Origin: Drosophila persimilis
Lineage: Eukaryota; Arthropoda; Insecta; Diptera; Drosophilidae
Length of the DNA stretch: 64,000 nucleotides
Direction of reading: 5' to 3'
NCBI RefSeq assembly: GCF_003286085.1
Contig: NW_020825460.1
Coordinates: 1 to 64,000 of the forward strand
Shown here: piece after piece, positions 47,701 to 58,700 of the stretch
Layout of the letters: the number at the start of each line of letters is the position of its first letter
Position numbering within the stretch: position 1 is the first letter of the stretch
Position numbers and translations under genes: made by a program
The notes under the pieces: model-generated
Seen by the model: the letters and a program-made list of their open reading frames with translations, nothing else
Database searches by the model: none
What the model was told of the DNA's origin: nothing

Positions 47701-50700
47701 TATTTCGAGGGTAGTGCGACATTCATGAGAGCCTTGCACGGCACTCGACAGCCTTCGCCCAAGCCCTGTGCTGCCCCCTTTTGCCCTTGGATTATCCATT
47801 TACACCTTTTAATAAGTGTTTCTTCTCGTTTCAGATTCAAAAAGGGAACGAGCCTGCTTCTGAAAGGGTATGTACACCTGTCGGATACCGCCTATGGTTT
47901 TTCCTACGTTGTTTTTTGTTTTTTGTTATTTTTTTTGTATGGTTTTCTCTGGTCCGACTGCATTCCGGTTTCCATATCGTTTGTCATGGTCGCCGTAGCA
48001 TTAAATCAAAAGCCAACCAGATTTTTCCTGTTTTTTGCCGACATTTTCCACCGACTCAATTTCGCGAAAGCAGGCAAAAGTGGCACAAAAAAAAAGAATG
48101 TTGCACAGGGAAAAATATTGAAGATAATTTGCGGCTTTGATGCCGCATTGGATTTGTATGGAAATTAACTCAATTTACGGTTGCACACGGCCGGCCGGCA
48201 ATTTAATTAACAGCCAAAAAGGAGTGCAGACCATGGACCATGGCTGAGGGGCTTTAACAGAGTCCGAAACCAAATCGGGCTTTAATTAATCTAGATTTGA
48301 GGCAAGTTCGGGACAAACTTTGGATGCCGCCAAAGAACTTTAGCAATAAGCCAGAAAGAGAGTCGAAAGGGGAGAATAGAAAGGGGGGAATGAGGACGGC
48401 AGCAGAGTTGAGCGGGGCGAGTCACGTGGTGGAATTAATAAGCTTGCCACAATTTTGTATGCCACGAACATTGCAAATCTATGTAAATGTGTCGCATGTG
48501 GCGTATACTTAATGTGGCTGACATGCAATGCTTGCCACGACTCGCAGACAAAAGGGTGAGCAGCCCGGGCGTGCCGTGGCGTGGCGTGGCGTGGCGTGTG
48601 TACATCGCAGGGGTGTGCCGTTGTGGCAGACACAAGGAACCAGCTGCAGGAACATTTATAACATTGTGTTAATGCGACTTATGTGACAGATCAGTTAATT
48701 ACCGAGCATTTGGCACACAGAGAGGGCGTCCCATGAAGCAGTCCCAGTCCTTCCCGAGAAGCCCCAGCCCCCACACAAGCAGTCGAGCTGCCAAGCAGTC
48801 GAGCATCCAAGCAGTCGAGCATCCAAGCATCCCCCTGCTGTGTGCCTGACTTGGAAATGCTTTTTAATGATTTTCCTTTTGATGTTTACTTTGCCAAATG
48901 TGCCACTATGATGTGTTTGCCTAGAAGAAGCTTCCTCCAGCCTACGCTCTCTACTTCCCTCTACTTCCTCTACTTTCGTCCCTCTCCGTGGCCGCCCCTA
49001 TCCTAGTAAAAGTCGTAATTAAATCCCGCACTTGAAGTGTTTTTGACAGTGCTAAAAATATTTATGAAAGTTCTTGAGAACCAATGAACTTTGCACTGCT
49101 CGGAGTTTACATAACTGTAAGCTGGAAACGCATCAGGACGAGGCAAGCCCTTCCTCCCAGACCTAATGAGTGGCTGGCCCAGTCCCCCCCGCTGCCCCCC
49201 GCCCCCCGCCCCCTGCCCAGAGACATGAGATGATAGTGTTCTCGGAAAGTCCATCCAATTATAGTACCAGGGACCTCGGAGCCTCGGAACCTCGAACCTC
49301 AGAGCCTCGAACCGCGGAGCCTCGAACCTGATATCTGCCTCAATGAACTTTAGCATTGGGATTAACAAGACAGCGGGCGGCTTAAGCTGTTCGCTCGCCC
49401 ACTTATAAATCATCCTCGCTGCAGTGGAGAACGGCTTTAAAAAAGATGACAGGATACTGGATTCAGGGACTGCCCAGTCCGGGGACAGCAAAACACTTGT
49501 AACAATGTAATTTGAAACGACAACATCCCCTTGGCCCACGCACTGTTTCCTCCCAGTCAGCGACAGACCTACAGATGGGGATGACGAAGCTTTAAAGAAC
49601 GGGAAAAAAACAACAAACAAACAAATTCAGGCAAAAGGCCAAAATCCAGTACGCCCTGCCGCCGCCGCCGGTCAACAGTCGAGAGTGGAGGAGCATTCGG
49701 AGCGGGAAATGGATGTGGAAATGGCAGGAATTTCTGTTATAAGACCAGAGTTGGAGTCAGAGCCAGCGCCAGAGCCAGAGTCGGGTGCTACGGGCGCTAA
49801 ACTCGAGCATAATCACATAATAAACATTTTCCATTCCGAAAAGGCAAAAAAAAAGAAGAAAGGGACACTCGGAGGAGAGGATTTCATTAGAGCAGGAAAG
49901 CGACAGCGGAAGCGGAAACGGAAACGAGAACCAAAACCGACATGATAATAAATATGGAGAGGGGTGGGGGAGGGTGGAAAAAAGTGTAAAAAATAAAATG
50001 GCGACAGACAAATTCCAGATAAACAAAAGAGGGAATCACACAAATACAGTGGGAGAGGGGGAGAGGGGAAGGGGAATGGAAGGACACACACACACGCACA
50101 CATAGACACGAATTCTGCATATGTATGTATGTAACACACGCAGGGGATAGGCAACGGAGATACCCTTAATGGCCGAATTAAAACCCCCTCAGAATGGAAA
50201 TGGAAATGGAAAATCCTCTCTGTCCAGGATGCGGGTGGGCGGAGCAGAATCCGGTCTGCACAGCCAAGGCCAGACAGAGCCTGCCAGCCAGTAGCCAGTC
50301 CTTCAGTCCTTCAGTCGTCAGTCGTCAGTCGTTGAGGATATGTTTCGCTCTATTTTCCAGGCATTTTCACTGATTTTTTTCACGCTTAATTTCCCACTAC
50401 CGCCCGCCGCCGCCGCACCACCCACCGCCCTTGTGCGCTGCTTGCGGTTTTATGTGCCATATTATTTTTAATTTCTTTCATATTTTTCCACTGGATTTAT
50501 AGACGCGCCCTGCGGCTTAAGGACATTTCGAGCATTTTTATGGCCAAAGTTTTTTCCGCTGCTGCCATGTCACACAGATTGGCAAAAGGCACTAGCAAAG
50601 GCAAAGCCGCATGGCCGCATGCCCACACGGCCACATGGCCACATGGCAAAGGGAAATTGTTTTGGGAAATAAACTTGGGAGCATTTAATTTGATTTAAAG

Positions 50701-51203
50701 AGCTCTTTCGGCGCACTAGGCGTATGATGAATGTGGGCCGCATGAACGCGGCAAAGCAGAGGCCCACGCGATTTCTCTGGGTCCAGTCGATATATATATT
50801 TTGGCAAAGTTTTTGCTGCCTGCTGGTGGCGCCTTGGGGGTCCTACATCTCTCGGTACGTGGGTTATACGTACTCCTATATTTGTACATGCCAGAAGATG
50901 TCTTATCCCCCCTGTGAAATATGAGGTTCATCCACTGCTCATTTGACTAATTGCAGCTCCACTCCTGGCAGATCTTATCCAACCGTACCCCAGCTCTCTC
51001 ACGAGAGAGAGAGAGAGAGTTCTCTGCCATTCTCAACTCGTTTCGGTTGGATTCGGGTGCTGCCTGCTGCTCCATCGGAGGAGGCTTTTGAAATGTTCGC
51101 AAACGTTGTCGAGGGGGGGCAATGCAATCTAAACTCGTGTCAGAAGCACTCCCCGCCCCCCTCCTCTGCCCTGTCTTGGCTACAATTCCGCTTTAGGCCA
51201 TGC

Positions 51204-51255
51204 GATGCCATGCCATGCCACGCCATGCCACGCCACGCCATGCCATGCCACGCCA
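51204..51255. repeat. CCATG/CCACG pentamer tandem
   Basis: About ten units alternating GCCATG-type and GCCACG-type pentamers (CCATG/CCACG). Confidence 0.88.
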
Positions 51256-53616
51256 GACCCGGATCTGGGGCCGGGACAGCCTCTCTGCTGTTTGCCTGCA
51301 AATCTGGAGAATGTAGCCATGTTATCCTTGACTTGCCTTCTTGCTGCCAACAAAAAATCCATTCCACTAAGCTCCTGCACTGCTGCTGCACTTTTCGGGG
51401 GGTGGGGGGGGCGGGGCAGAAACAAAAGTCTGGAAATTCGTTTATCGCGCCGCAAAATTGTTTTCGTTTTTGTCTACATTGCACATAATATATATTTTAG
51501 TTGCTAGTTGCTCTTGTTTGCTCACTCTTTTCTCACTTCTCTCCCTCTCTCCCTCTCTCTCCCTCTCTCTCCCTCTCTCTCTCCCCCTCTCTCTCTCTTT
51601 ATCTGTTTGAAAACATTGCAAACAAACAGGCTGCAGCGGATGGTCGAAGTTTTCAATGCCCTAACGTCAAACTTCATTAGAAAGTATTTTCGATTAACAT
51701 TTTGTAGGTTTTTAAGCCGTGCAGCTTTTCTGTGAAGGGTTCATTGAATCGATTATGATCCGATGATGTGCCTACCCGTATAGGGAAGGACCTGCCCTGC
51801 CTCTGGGCTGGGTTTCCCCCACAGACGAAGGCTCTGCTGATGCTGGAAACTTTCTCTCCACTTCTTTCGAGCAGCCTCTAAAGAACAGGTCTGCAAGGTG
51901 TCGATTCCACAATTTTCTTCGCTCTTTTTCTAAGGGTATTTGAGCAAATTGAGTTTGGCTCAAATTATCCTTGGTCTTGGGCGCCCCAGACCAAAGGCTT
52001 TGAGGCTGCGGCCACGCCCAAGTGCCCCAAGCGCCCCCAAAGCGACTGCAGCAAACAGTTTCACTTTTGATGGAGGAAGCCGCAACAGAGTGGCAGTGGA
52101 AGCACCAGAAGTACGACTACATGCGAGTACACCAGCAGCCAAAAGTCATTTTAGACACTTTTTAGACCCTTTTTTTTGGGAGGAGTGTGGTGCGGAGGGG
52201 GGGTGGGGGTAGGGGGGTCACTGTCGTGTAATTTATGAGTTTGCGCCTCAAGTTGTGGGGCCACCACACGGTAACCGAAACAACATTCTTGTACTACGAG
52301 TCCAGGGCCGCCGCATTCGTGTCCACACCAGGGAAAGTGGAGAGTGGAGGGGAGTGGCGGGGAGTGGCGGGGAGTGGGGAGTGCCGAAGGGAGGGAAGCT
52401 GCACTGCAGCAGCGGCTTATCGTCATTGTCTCGCCTGTCTCTGGCTGGCCTTGCCCGCCGTTGTCTGGCAGTTTATGAAAACTGCAGCGGAAAATGTTTT
52501 TGGGTTTTTGCCTCTCGTTTTTAGGGGCATCAGCCATAGTGGCATAGAGGACCGAGGACCTGCAGGCAGTGGCAGTGGCAGTGGCAGTGGCACCCAGGAG
52601 TGCAATGTCCTTGTTTATGCGCTGACACTATCCCGTCTCCGGGTGCGGCGCTTGATTGAATTGTGTCCTTGTCAGTGCATGTCCGCCCCAAAAACATCAG
52701 AAGCAGCCTCCGAGGCAAAGGCAAAGGCAAAAGCCTAAAGCCTGAAGCCTCAACCCTGAGGCCCGAGGACAGGCCACAAAGTTTAATTAACTTTTTCCAG
52801 CTCAATTTCTAAACATGTTTTTCGGTCTATCCTCTCGTTGTGCTCTCTTCTCTTTTTGCAGTAATTTAATTTAATTGTTGAGGCCCAAGAGCAGGGCAGC
52901 AGAGATTTCTGGCACCCTTTTTTGGCAAATCCTTTAGCCCTCTGCGAAACTAAGCCTCTGCTTTTCTCCTCCTTGGTTTTTGTGGTTTTTTTCGTGTTTT
53001 TTTCATGTTTTTCTTTTCGAATGACTTTAAATGGCAGCCACGTCTTTTGACAGCTGGAGGCTCCAACGGTATTACAGCTGACAGCTGGCGTCTGATGCGG
53101 TTTATGTTAAAAGCCAAACCCCCACACACTCCGCAAAGCCATTCCCCCCATTTACACACACATGTGGAGGAGAAGGGAGTGCAAGTACTCGTACTCGTAC
53201 GAGTATTCCGCGGCTGAGCACACACACAAATTTATGTTTATGTTAACAAAGTCGGAGCCATTCAAGTGGCAAGCCAAAACAAGACAACCTGTCCCCATAC
53301 AGACTCCCAGCCCCATCCCCAAACCACAGAATGGGATGCAGTCATGTGCACAGAGCCGAAAACATTGTAACCGAGCACGCGAGTCCCAGAGATAACAGCC
53401 CACAACGATGACGATGACGATGACGATGCTGATGGCTGCCACACTGGGCGAAAAATCCGAGTAACAGATCAGGCAATGGCCACCCTTCACTCAGATCCTC
53501 CTCTGAGGTCTGGAAGCATCCGCCGGGGATGATTATCTGCAGATCTTTCCTCGAAGCGATATGGTAGTGCGATATTTTAGGCAATGCGCGTGAGCCGGGG
53601 GTAGCAATTTACTGAA

Positions 53617-53622
53617 TTTAAT
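53617..53622 (-). terminator. candidate poly(A) signal for the TEX47-like gene
   Basis: TTTAAT on plus gives ATTAAA on minus, about 220 bp after the stop codon. Weak evidence; no AATAAA is seen in the interval. Confidence 0.3.
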
Positions 53623-53725
53623 TGTTGTTTGTTGGCTTACAATAATTTTTGATTGGAATAGACTGTCATTCGCCGGATAAATACTAAAACAGATCCTAAT
53701 TTTACAAATCGTTTAAAGACAGAGA

Positions 53726-53752
53726 GTGAGAGAGAGAGAGAGAGAGAGAGAA
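53726..53752. repeat. (GA)n tract
   Basis: About 26 bp of GA, in the 3' flank of the TEX47-like gene; on the gene strand it reads (CT)n. Confidence 0.9.
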
Positions 53753-53838
53753 ACACTTGGAACACACAACAACAGCAACAACAACAAAAAGAAAAGAAAA
53801 CTGTTAGAGAGAAAGAGATAGAGAGAAAGAGAACCCAT

Positions 53839-55548
53839 TCATTGGGCTGGAGGACCGGCCTCCCTGTCCCCCTCTGGTGGTCGCTGCTGCGTTTCGGGTA
53901 TCTGCTCGAGGTCGTCGAAGTCTAGATGGGACTCCCGGTGATGATCGTCATCCGTCTTCATCTTGGCCGCCACGTAGTCGGCGAATGTCAGGTTGATGTC
54001 GAACGGAGTGCGCCGGAAGATGTTGGGCGGCGTGTAGTTGTTCTGGATGGGCCAGAAGAGGCCGTCCTCGTCGGGAGTCTGCGGGGCAGTGCCGTAGAGG
54101 TCGAGGAACTCGGCCAGGGTGAAGTAGAAGCGTGTGGAGGCCAGCACCAGCTCGATGCGCTGGATCTCCGGCAGAAACTTGCGGTAGACGTCGACCGACA
54201 GGAACTCGACTTGCTCCAAGGACTTGGCCTTCAGGGAACCCGCCACGCTGGCGGCCGTGCTGGCAGCGATACTGGGGGCCACACTAGGGGCCCTACTGGG
54301 GACCATGATGGGGACCGTACTGGGGACCGCACTGGGGGTCGTGCTGGGCGCCACACTAGGGGCCTTGCTCCCGGTTCGACTGGCGGCAGTGCTGAGGACC
54401 TTCTCCGGCTCTCGCTCCTCCTCAAGCTCCTGAAAGCGTTGGCGGGAGGGGACTCTACTGACGGTCTGGTGGTGGTCCTGCTCCTTGTCGGGGTCCGGAC
54501 TGGGCTCGGAGGGCGCCAGACTCTCGGCTATGAGGCGGCAGATGATGAGGAGCTTCTCCTTGATGATCATGTGCTGCTTCCCCATCAGGTACTCATCCGT
54601 GGGCGTCGAGGTGGGGAACTTCTCGTTGAGAAAGACCCCGGGAATGCGGCGGAAGGTCAGCTCCTTGGTGTACAGGTGCTTGATGTGATCCTCGGTCTGG
54701 AAGACGCGGTTGCTCAGCCAGAACTCGCCGCTGCAGGCCACCAGCTGGCGGCAGAAGCAGCCCATCATGTCCTCGCTGGCCTCCAGCATCAGCAGCGAGT
54801 AGTCGCCCATGTAGATGAAGAGCCCGCAGACGGGATCCGGGGTGAAGGCCTCCGCCTGGCAGTTGTGGTGCAGCTGCTGCAACTTCTCGCAGAACGTCTC
54901 GAAGTAGTCCCTGGCCTTGGGGGGCTCCGGCTCCGACTCCGCCTCGGGCTCTGGCTCTGCCTCCTCCTCCTCCTCCCCCTCGTCTTCAAGCGCCGCGTCC
55001 GAGGGCTGGACGAACTCATCGCTGAAGCGAAAGGTCCGGGTCACTACCTCCGCCTGAGCGTCGGGCTCCGCGTTCACGCGCTGTGTAGGATCTTGTGCGG
55101 ACTGCGGTGTGGCAGGCCCCTCGCCTGGAGCATCTGCGGTCGCTTCCTCGGTGCCCTCCGCCTTGGCCAGCGACATCTCCGTGGTGGAGCCCTGCGTGGT
55201 CTCGTCCAGGGGCACTGGCGCCTCCTCCTCGGCGGCCATCAGCTCGGGCTCCTTCTTCTCCGCCTCCGCGGCACTGGTGGGCGGCTCCTCCACCTCGGTC
55301 AACGCCTCCACCTCGGGCTCCAGGCACCCGTTCTTGGCCAGGATGAAGATGCGCTGGTAGAACACCGACGTCTCCATGTCGGCCAGCTCCACGTCCACGT
55401 ACTCCACCAGCGACTTGCGCACCTGGAAGATGGCGGCCCGCTTCATCGTGAAGCATGTGTGGCGCGTCAAGCGGTGGCTGCGGCTCTGGCGCTGTCGGGC
55501 GGCCACCGAGGCCTGCCTGATGGTGGCGCGATTCGGTATCGAGGACAT
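53839..55548 (-). CDS. acidic 569-aa protein, TEX47/BLUF-like
   Basis: Intronless ORF on minus; the ATG has good context (GTCCGCCATG) and an upstream leader with a possible initiator (ACCAGTCGG). Two blocks resemble the TEX47 (C7orf62-type) proteins, which carry a BLUF-like ferredoxin fold. They are residues about 62-73 (FYQRIFILAKNG, first strand) and about 213-272 (ARDYFETFCEKL, then CGLFIYMGDYSLLMLEAS..MMGCFCRQL, helix and strands). An acidic, low-complexity insert of about 140 residues separates them, including EEEEEAEPEPEAES. A second half (about 370-520) has a degenerate xPSx repeat (397-430) and a conserved-looking C-terminal part with FYFTLAEFLDLYG. No flavin-binding residues can be assigned. 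Vertebrate TEX47 is testis-expressed; a germline role here is only inference. An overlapping antisense open frame of 600 codons is a codon-bias shadow. Confidence 0.82.
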   Translation of the reverse strand: MSSIPNRATIRQASVAARQRQSRSHRLTRHTCFTMKRAAIFQVRKSLVEYVDVELADMETSVFYQRIFILAKNGCLEPEVEALTEVEEPPTSAAEAEKKEPELMAAEEEAPVPLDETTQGSTTEMSLAKAEGTEEATADAPGEGPATPQSAQDPTQRVNAEPDAQAEVVTRTFRFSDEFVQPSDAALEDEGEEEEEAEPEPEAESEPEPPKARDYFETFCEKLQQLHHNCQAEAFTPDPVCGLFIYMGDYSLLMLEASEDMMGCFCRQLVACSGEFWLSNRVFQTEDHIKHLYTKELTFRRIPGVFLNEKFPTSTPTDEYLMGKQHMIIKEKLLIICRLIAESLAPSEPSPDPDKEQDHHQTVSRVPSRQRFQELEEEREPEKVLSTAASRTGSKAPSVAPSTTPSAVPSTVPIMVPSRAPSVAPSIAASTAASVAGSLKAKSLEQVEFLSVDVYRKFLPEIQRIELVLASTRFYFTLAEFLDLYGTAPQTPDEDGLFWPIQNNYTPPNIFRRTPFDINLTFADYVAAKMKTDDDHHRESHLDFDDLEQIPETQQRPPEGDREAGPPAQ

Positions 55549-55698
55549 GGCGGACTCTCACAGGACTGCAGCGACAGAGGCAATCGATCCGACTGGTTGT
55601 TGTTTGTTTCTCGAAATAATGATGTTGTTATGAGCAACAAAACGGTTGTTATGAAAGGGAAATCAATGGAAAACTCAATGCCCTCTGGGGGACTACAA

Positions 55699-55726
55699 AA
55701 TCGTATCCGAAACGCCAGATACGATT
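55699..55726. promoter_or_regulatory. 9-bp inverted repeat upstream of the TEX47-like gene
   Basis: AATCGTATC and GATACGATT, perfect arms around a 10-nt spacer, about 150-180 bp upstream of the start codon. It could be a paired factor site or a hairpin; function unknown. Confidence 0.4.
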
Positions 55727-55729
55727 GAA

Positions 55730-58700
55730 GTTTTCTTCCAGATAGCTGGGATAATCATCTTTTGAGTAGTGTCCTTTATTGTCGGAGAGCATGTGAGAAA
55801 CGTTTTAAATCAGGCCTTATCCTCAAGGACATCTTGGAGAAGTCGGAATAACACATTTGATGGCTGCTCTCGGCGAGATCCAGGGCCAAGGCAGATGGAC
55901 AGATATTCTTTACGAGCCGTAGATCCCGGAATATAATAGTTTTCTCTCAGTGCACACACACACACACACACACACAGACACACGCACACGCACTCGTACA
56001 CTGTTATTATCTAAGCAATGTACTTGGGCCGCAGAGCGCCTCAATTATTATTATCATTCGCTTGAAATCTAAGGCAGAATGCCCTCCCAACCCCATCCTC
56101 TCTCTCTGTCTCTCTCCGTCCCTCTAAACCCTGTATCGTTGTCTCGCTCTGCGGCGGTGGCTGGGGCTTTGTTTCTGGCTTTCGGCTGCGGCTGCGGCTT
56201 CGACTTCGGCTTCCACTTCCACTTCGGCTTCGGCTTTGGGGTTCTGGCGCTCTTCAGCGAGTTAATTTATTCATGGCACATTTATGAGCATAGTGATTTC
56301 AGGCAGCACCTACAACAACCTTCCGTTTTCCGTTGTGCCGTTGTGCCGTTTTGCCGTTTGCCAACCTGCCACACCACCTTTCCGACAGACAACAAGAACA
56401 ATGTAAAGGGAAAACTTCTTCATCAGGATGCCACCTCGTCCTCCTTCTCGTCCTTGCTCCATTGCTGCCGCTGCCTTTCGCTCTTGGAACAATTTGAAAC
56501 ACTTGGGCATACAATATGTTGAAATGATAATGAGCGAAAATTGTTTTTTGACTCCGTTCCCCAGGTGTTTTTGGGGGGCGGGCAGGCTGCCGGGGCATGG
56601 CTTCAAAGGATGTGTCTAAGCAGCAGGTCCTCAGAGTCCTGTGCTCTCTGTGTGTCCTGTCTTATACCGCCCTCCACCCCCCCCACCCTCCTCGCATCGG
56701 GCTAAGTGCCATGGACCGTTTTGCAGTTTAGTTTATTGAGCAAAAAGTTGCGTAGCAATTTGTGGGCCAATGTTTTAATAACTAAGTGCCTTCCCTGCCC
56801 TGCCCTGCCCTGCCCTGCCTGTCGTCCTTCGTTGTCCTGGCAGATAAGATCCAGCTTTGAGTCTCGCTTTTCCGCTTAAATGCTCCTGGCTTTCACTTTC
56901 ACTTTCCCTGACCTGACCTGACCAGACCAGACCAGACCAGACTTCTCTTGATTCCTGGAAGTGGAACTGAAACTCTTTCTCTCGATTGAGTTTCACTTTC
57001 ATTGCCATGCCAATATCTGAATGACTGACTGATAGACGGCTTTCATCTGTTACTTTCTACTACTGCCCGTCCACCCGTCCACCCGTCCATCCGTCCGTCA
57101 GATATGTCGAGAGGCCACGCCCATTTGTCGTAGTTGTCGTTGGGAAAAGTCGCTGGCAGCAGCAGCAGGCAGCAGCAGCAGCAGCGTTGATTGCATCGAA
57201 GTTCTTAGTCAATATTTGTCGATTTCAATGAAATGAGAATTTGACATGCAAGCAAACACGGCAGACAACTTTGCCGATGGGAAAGCCATGCCCATGCCCA
57301 TGCCCATGCCATGGATACCGAGTGGCATCAGGAGAGAGAGAGAGAGGGAGAGGGAGAGGGAGAGCAGGAGACTTCTGCTTCTGCCTTTACTTCTGCTGCA
57401 GTGGCAGCTGCAACAGGAGAAAGACAAACACGACAATCGGTTGGCGGTGCACCAGAGTTGGGTGCTGCCTCGGTCTGGGGGCTGGCTCTGGCTCTGGGTC
57501 CAAATTAATTGCGATTTGTATGCAATGACATTTTTGTGTGTGGCAAAGTGATTGATGCCACTGCCCGGTGCGGGGCTGTGTGTTTGCACTCGTTACCTTT
57601 GTTGTTCCTGCAAAAATGTCCACTCTAATGAGGCTCCACTTTGTCCGAGGCATTGATTGGGCTTTTGAAAAGGTTTCGGGTCTCGGAATGCTCTGAGCTT
57701 TATCTTCCAGCCAAGGCCTCTTTTTATGCAACATTTCAGAGATTATCCCTGCGAAATGGAGGACCCTCTATGTGCCACATCTACGATATGCTTACCACTT
57801 CTGATGCCTGATGCGCGCCACAAGTGTCGGATATGGCGCGTGTATTCGGTTTGCACCACACACACACACACACACATGTACACGCATGTATGTAATCCAA
57901 TTATTTGTTAAGCATACTTAAGCGGGCGGCATGGTATAATTTTTGCAGTACTTATGCCCCAAAAAACCTCCAGCATCGCATGACAGTGCACTAATTACAA
58001 AATCAAAAACTACAAAACAGTTTGTGCAATAAATTCAATTAAAATTTTAAATGGCCCAGCGCGCAAACAGAAGTTTCTATAAAATAAAATTAATGCCAAC
58101 TCAGCAGGGAAGCGGGGCAGCAGGGTGGCAGACTGGCTGGGGGGGGTCGACGGGGGGGGGATGGGGTATGGGGCATGGCTTCCAGGCAATTTTAATTTAA
58201 TTCAATTATCCGAGGCATCAACGGCAGCAGTCGAGGCAACAACAACAACAACAACAACAACAACTAAAACAAGTTGAGCATTCAATTGCCTCGATGGAAT
58301 AAAAGTTGTACCAGGTGCAAGCTGCAAGCTGCAGGCTGCAAGGTGCCCCATGGAGGCGAGGAGTGTCTACCTATTTAATAGCTGCTTCTCTGTGGAGGTG
58401 GAGATGGAGATGGAGGTGGCTGTGGAGGTGGCTGTGGAACTCTTTTGCCAATGCAATTAAATGCAATGACAACTAACGATTGGTGGAGGGGGGAGGGTGG
58501 ATGGGTGGATGGGGGGGCGCCGAGGCCGAGGCCAATCAATTAAGCCTTGGCAACGAATCTTCTTGGCTGCCCAATTGGTGCACTGCTGCTTGAGTGGGTC
58601 GTGTCTCCGCCGCTGCCCGCATTTCCAATTAATGGCAGCTAATTTATTTGAACTGGACCAAAAATCAATATCAATATTGGCGGAACGAGCGGAGGCAGGA

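Larger units (their letters stand above)
38391..53616. other. gene-poor stretch, 15.2 kb
   Basis: No supported gene. Open frames up to about 200 codons are present, but all are low-complexity or start at non-ATG codons. Content: poly-C/poly-G runs (43,641-43,660; 44,684-44,714; 45,049-45,067), microsatellites (37,170-37,202 just left; 43,003-43,043; 51,537-51,600), a poly-T run near 41,227-41,246, an AT-rich block at 42,070-42,600, and many words such as AATTAATT, TTTATGGCC and CATAAAT. Such composition is usual for Drosophila developmental regulatory DNA, but no specific enhancer can be called. Confidence 0.5.

Noticed and set aside
53926-55728. 600-codon plus-strand open frame antisense to the TEX47-like gene, longer than the sense ORF
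   Set aside because: It covers the sense gene, encodes leucine/glycine/arginine-rich sequence without domains, and is explained by the strong GC-ending codon bias of the sense strand.
56775-57008. Pentamer repeats near 56,790-56,940 as telomere-like or satellite DNA
   Set aside because: Short, mixed pentamers (CCCTG, CCAGA) of a few units each; ordinary local slippage.
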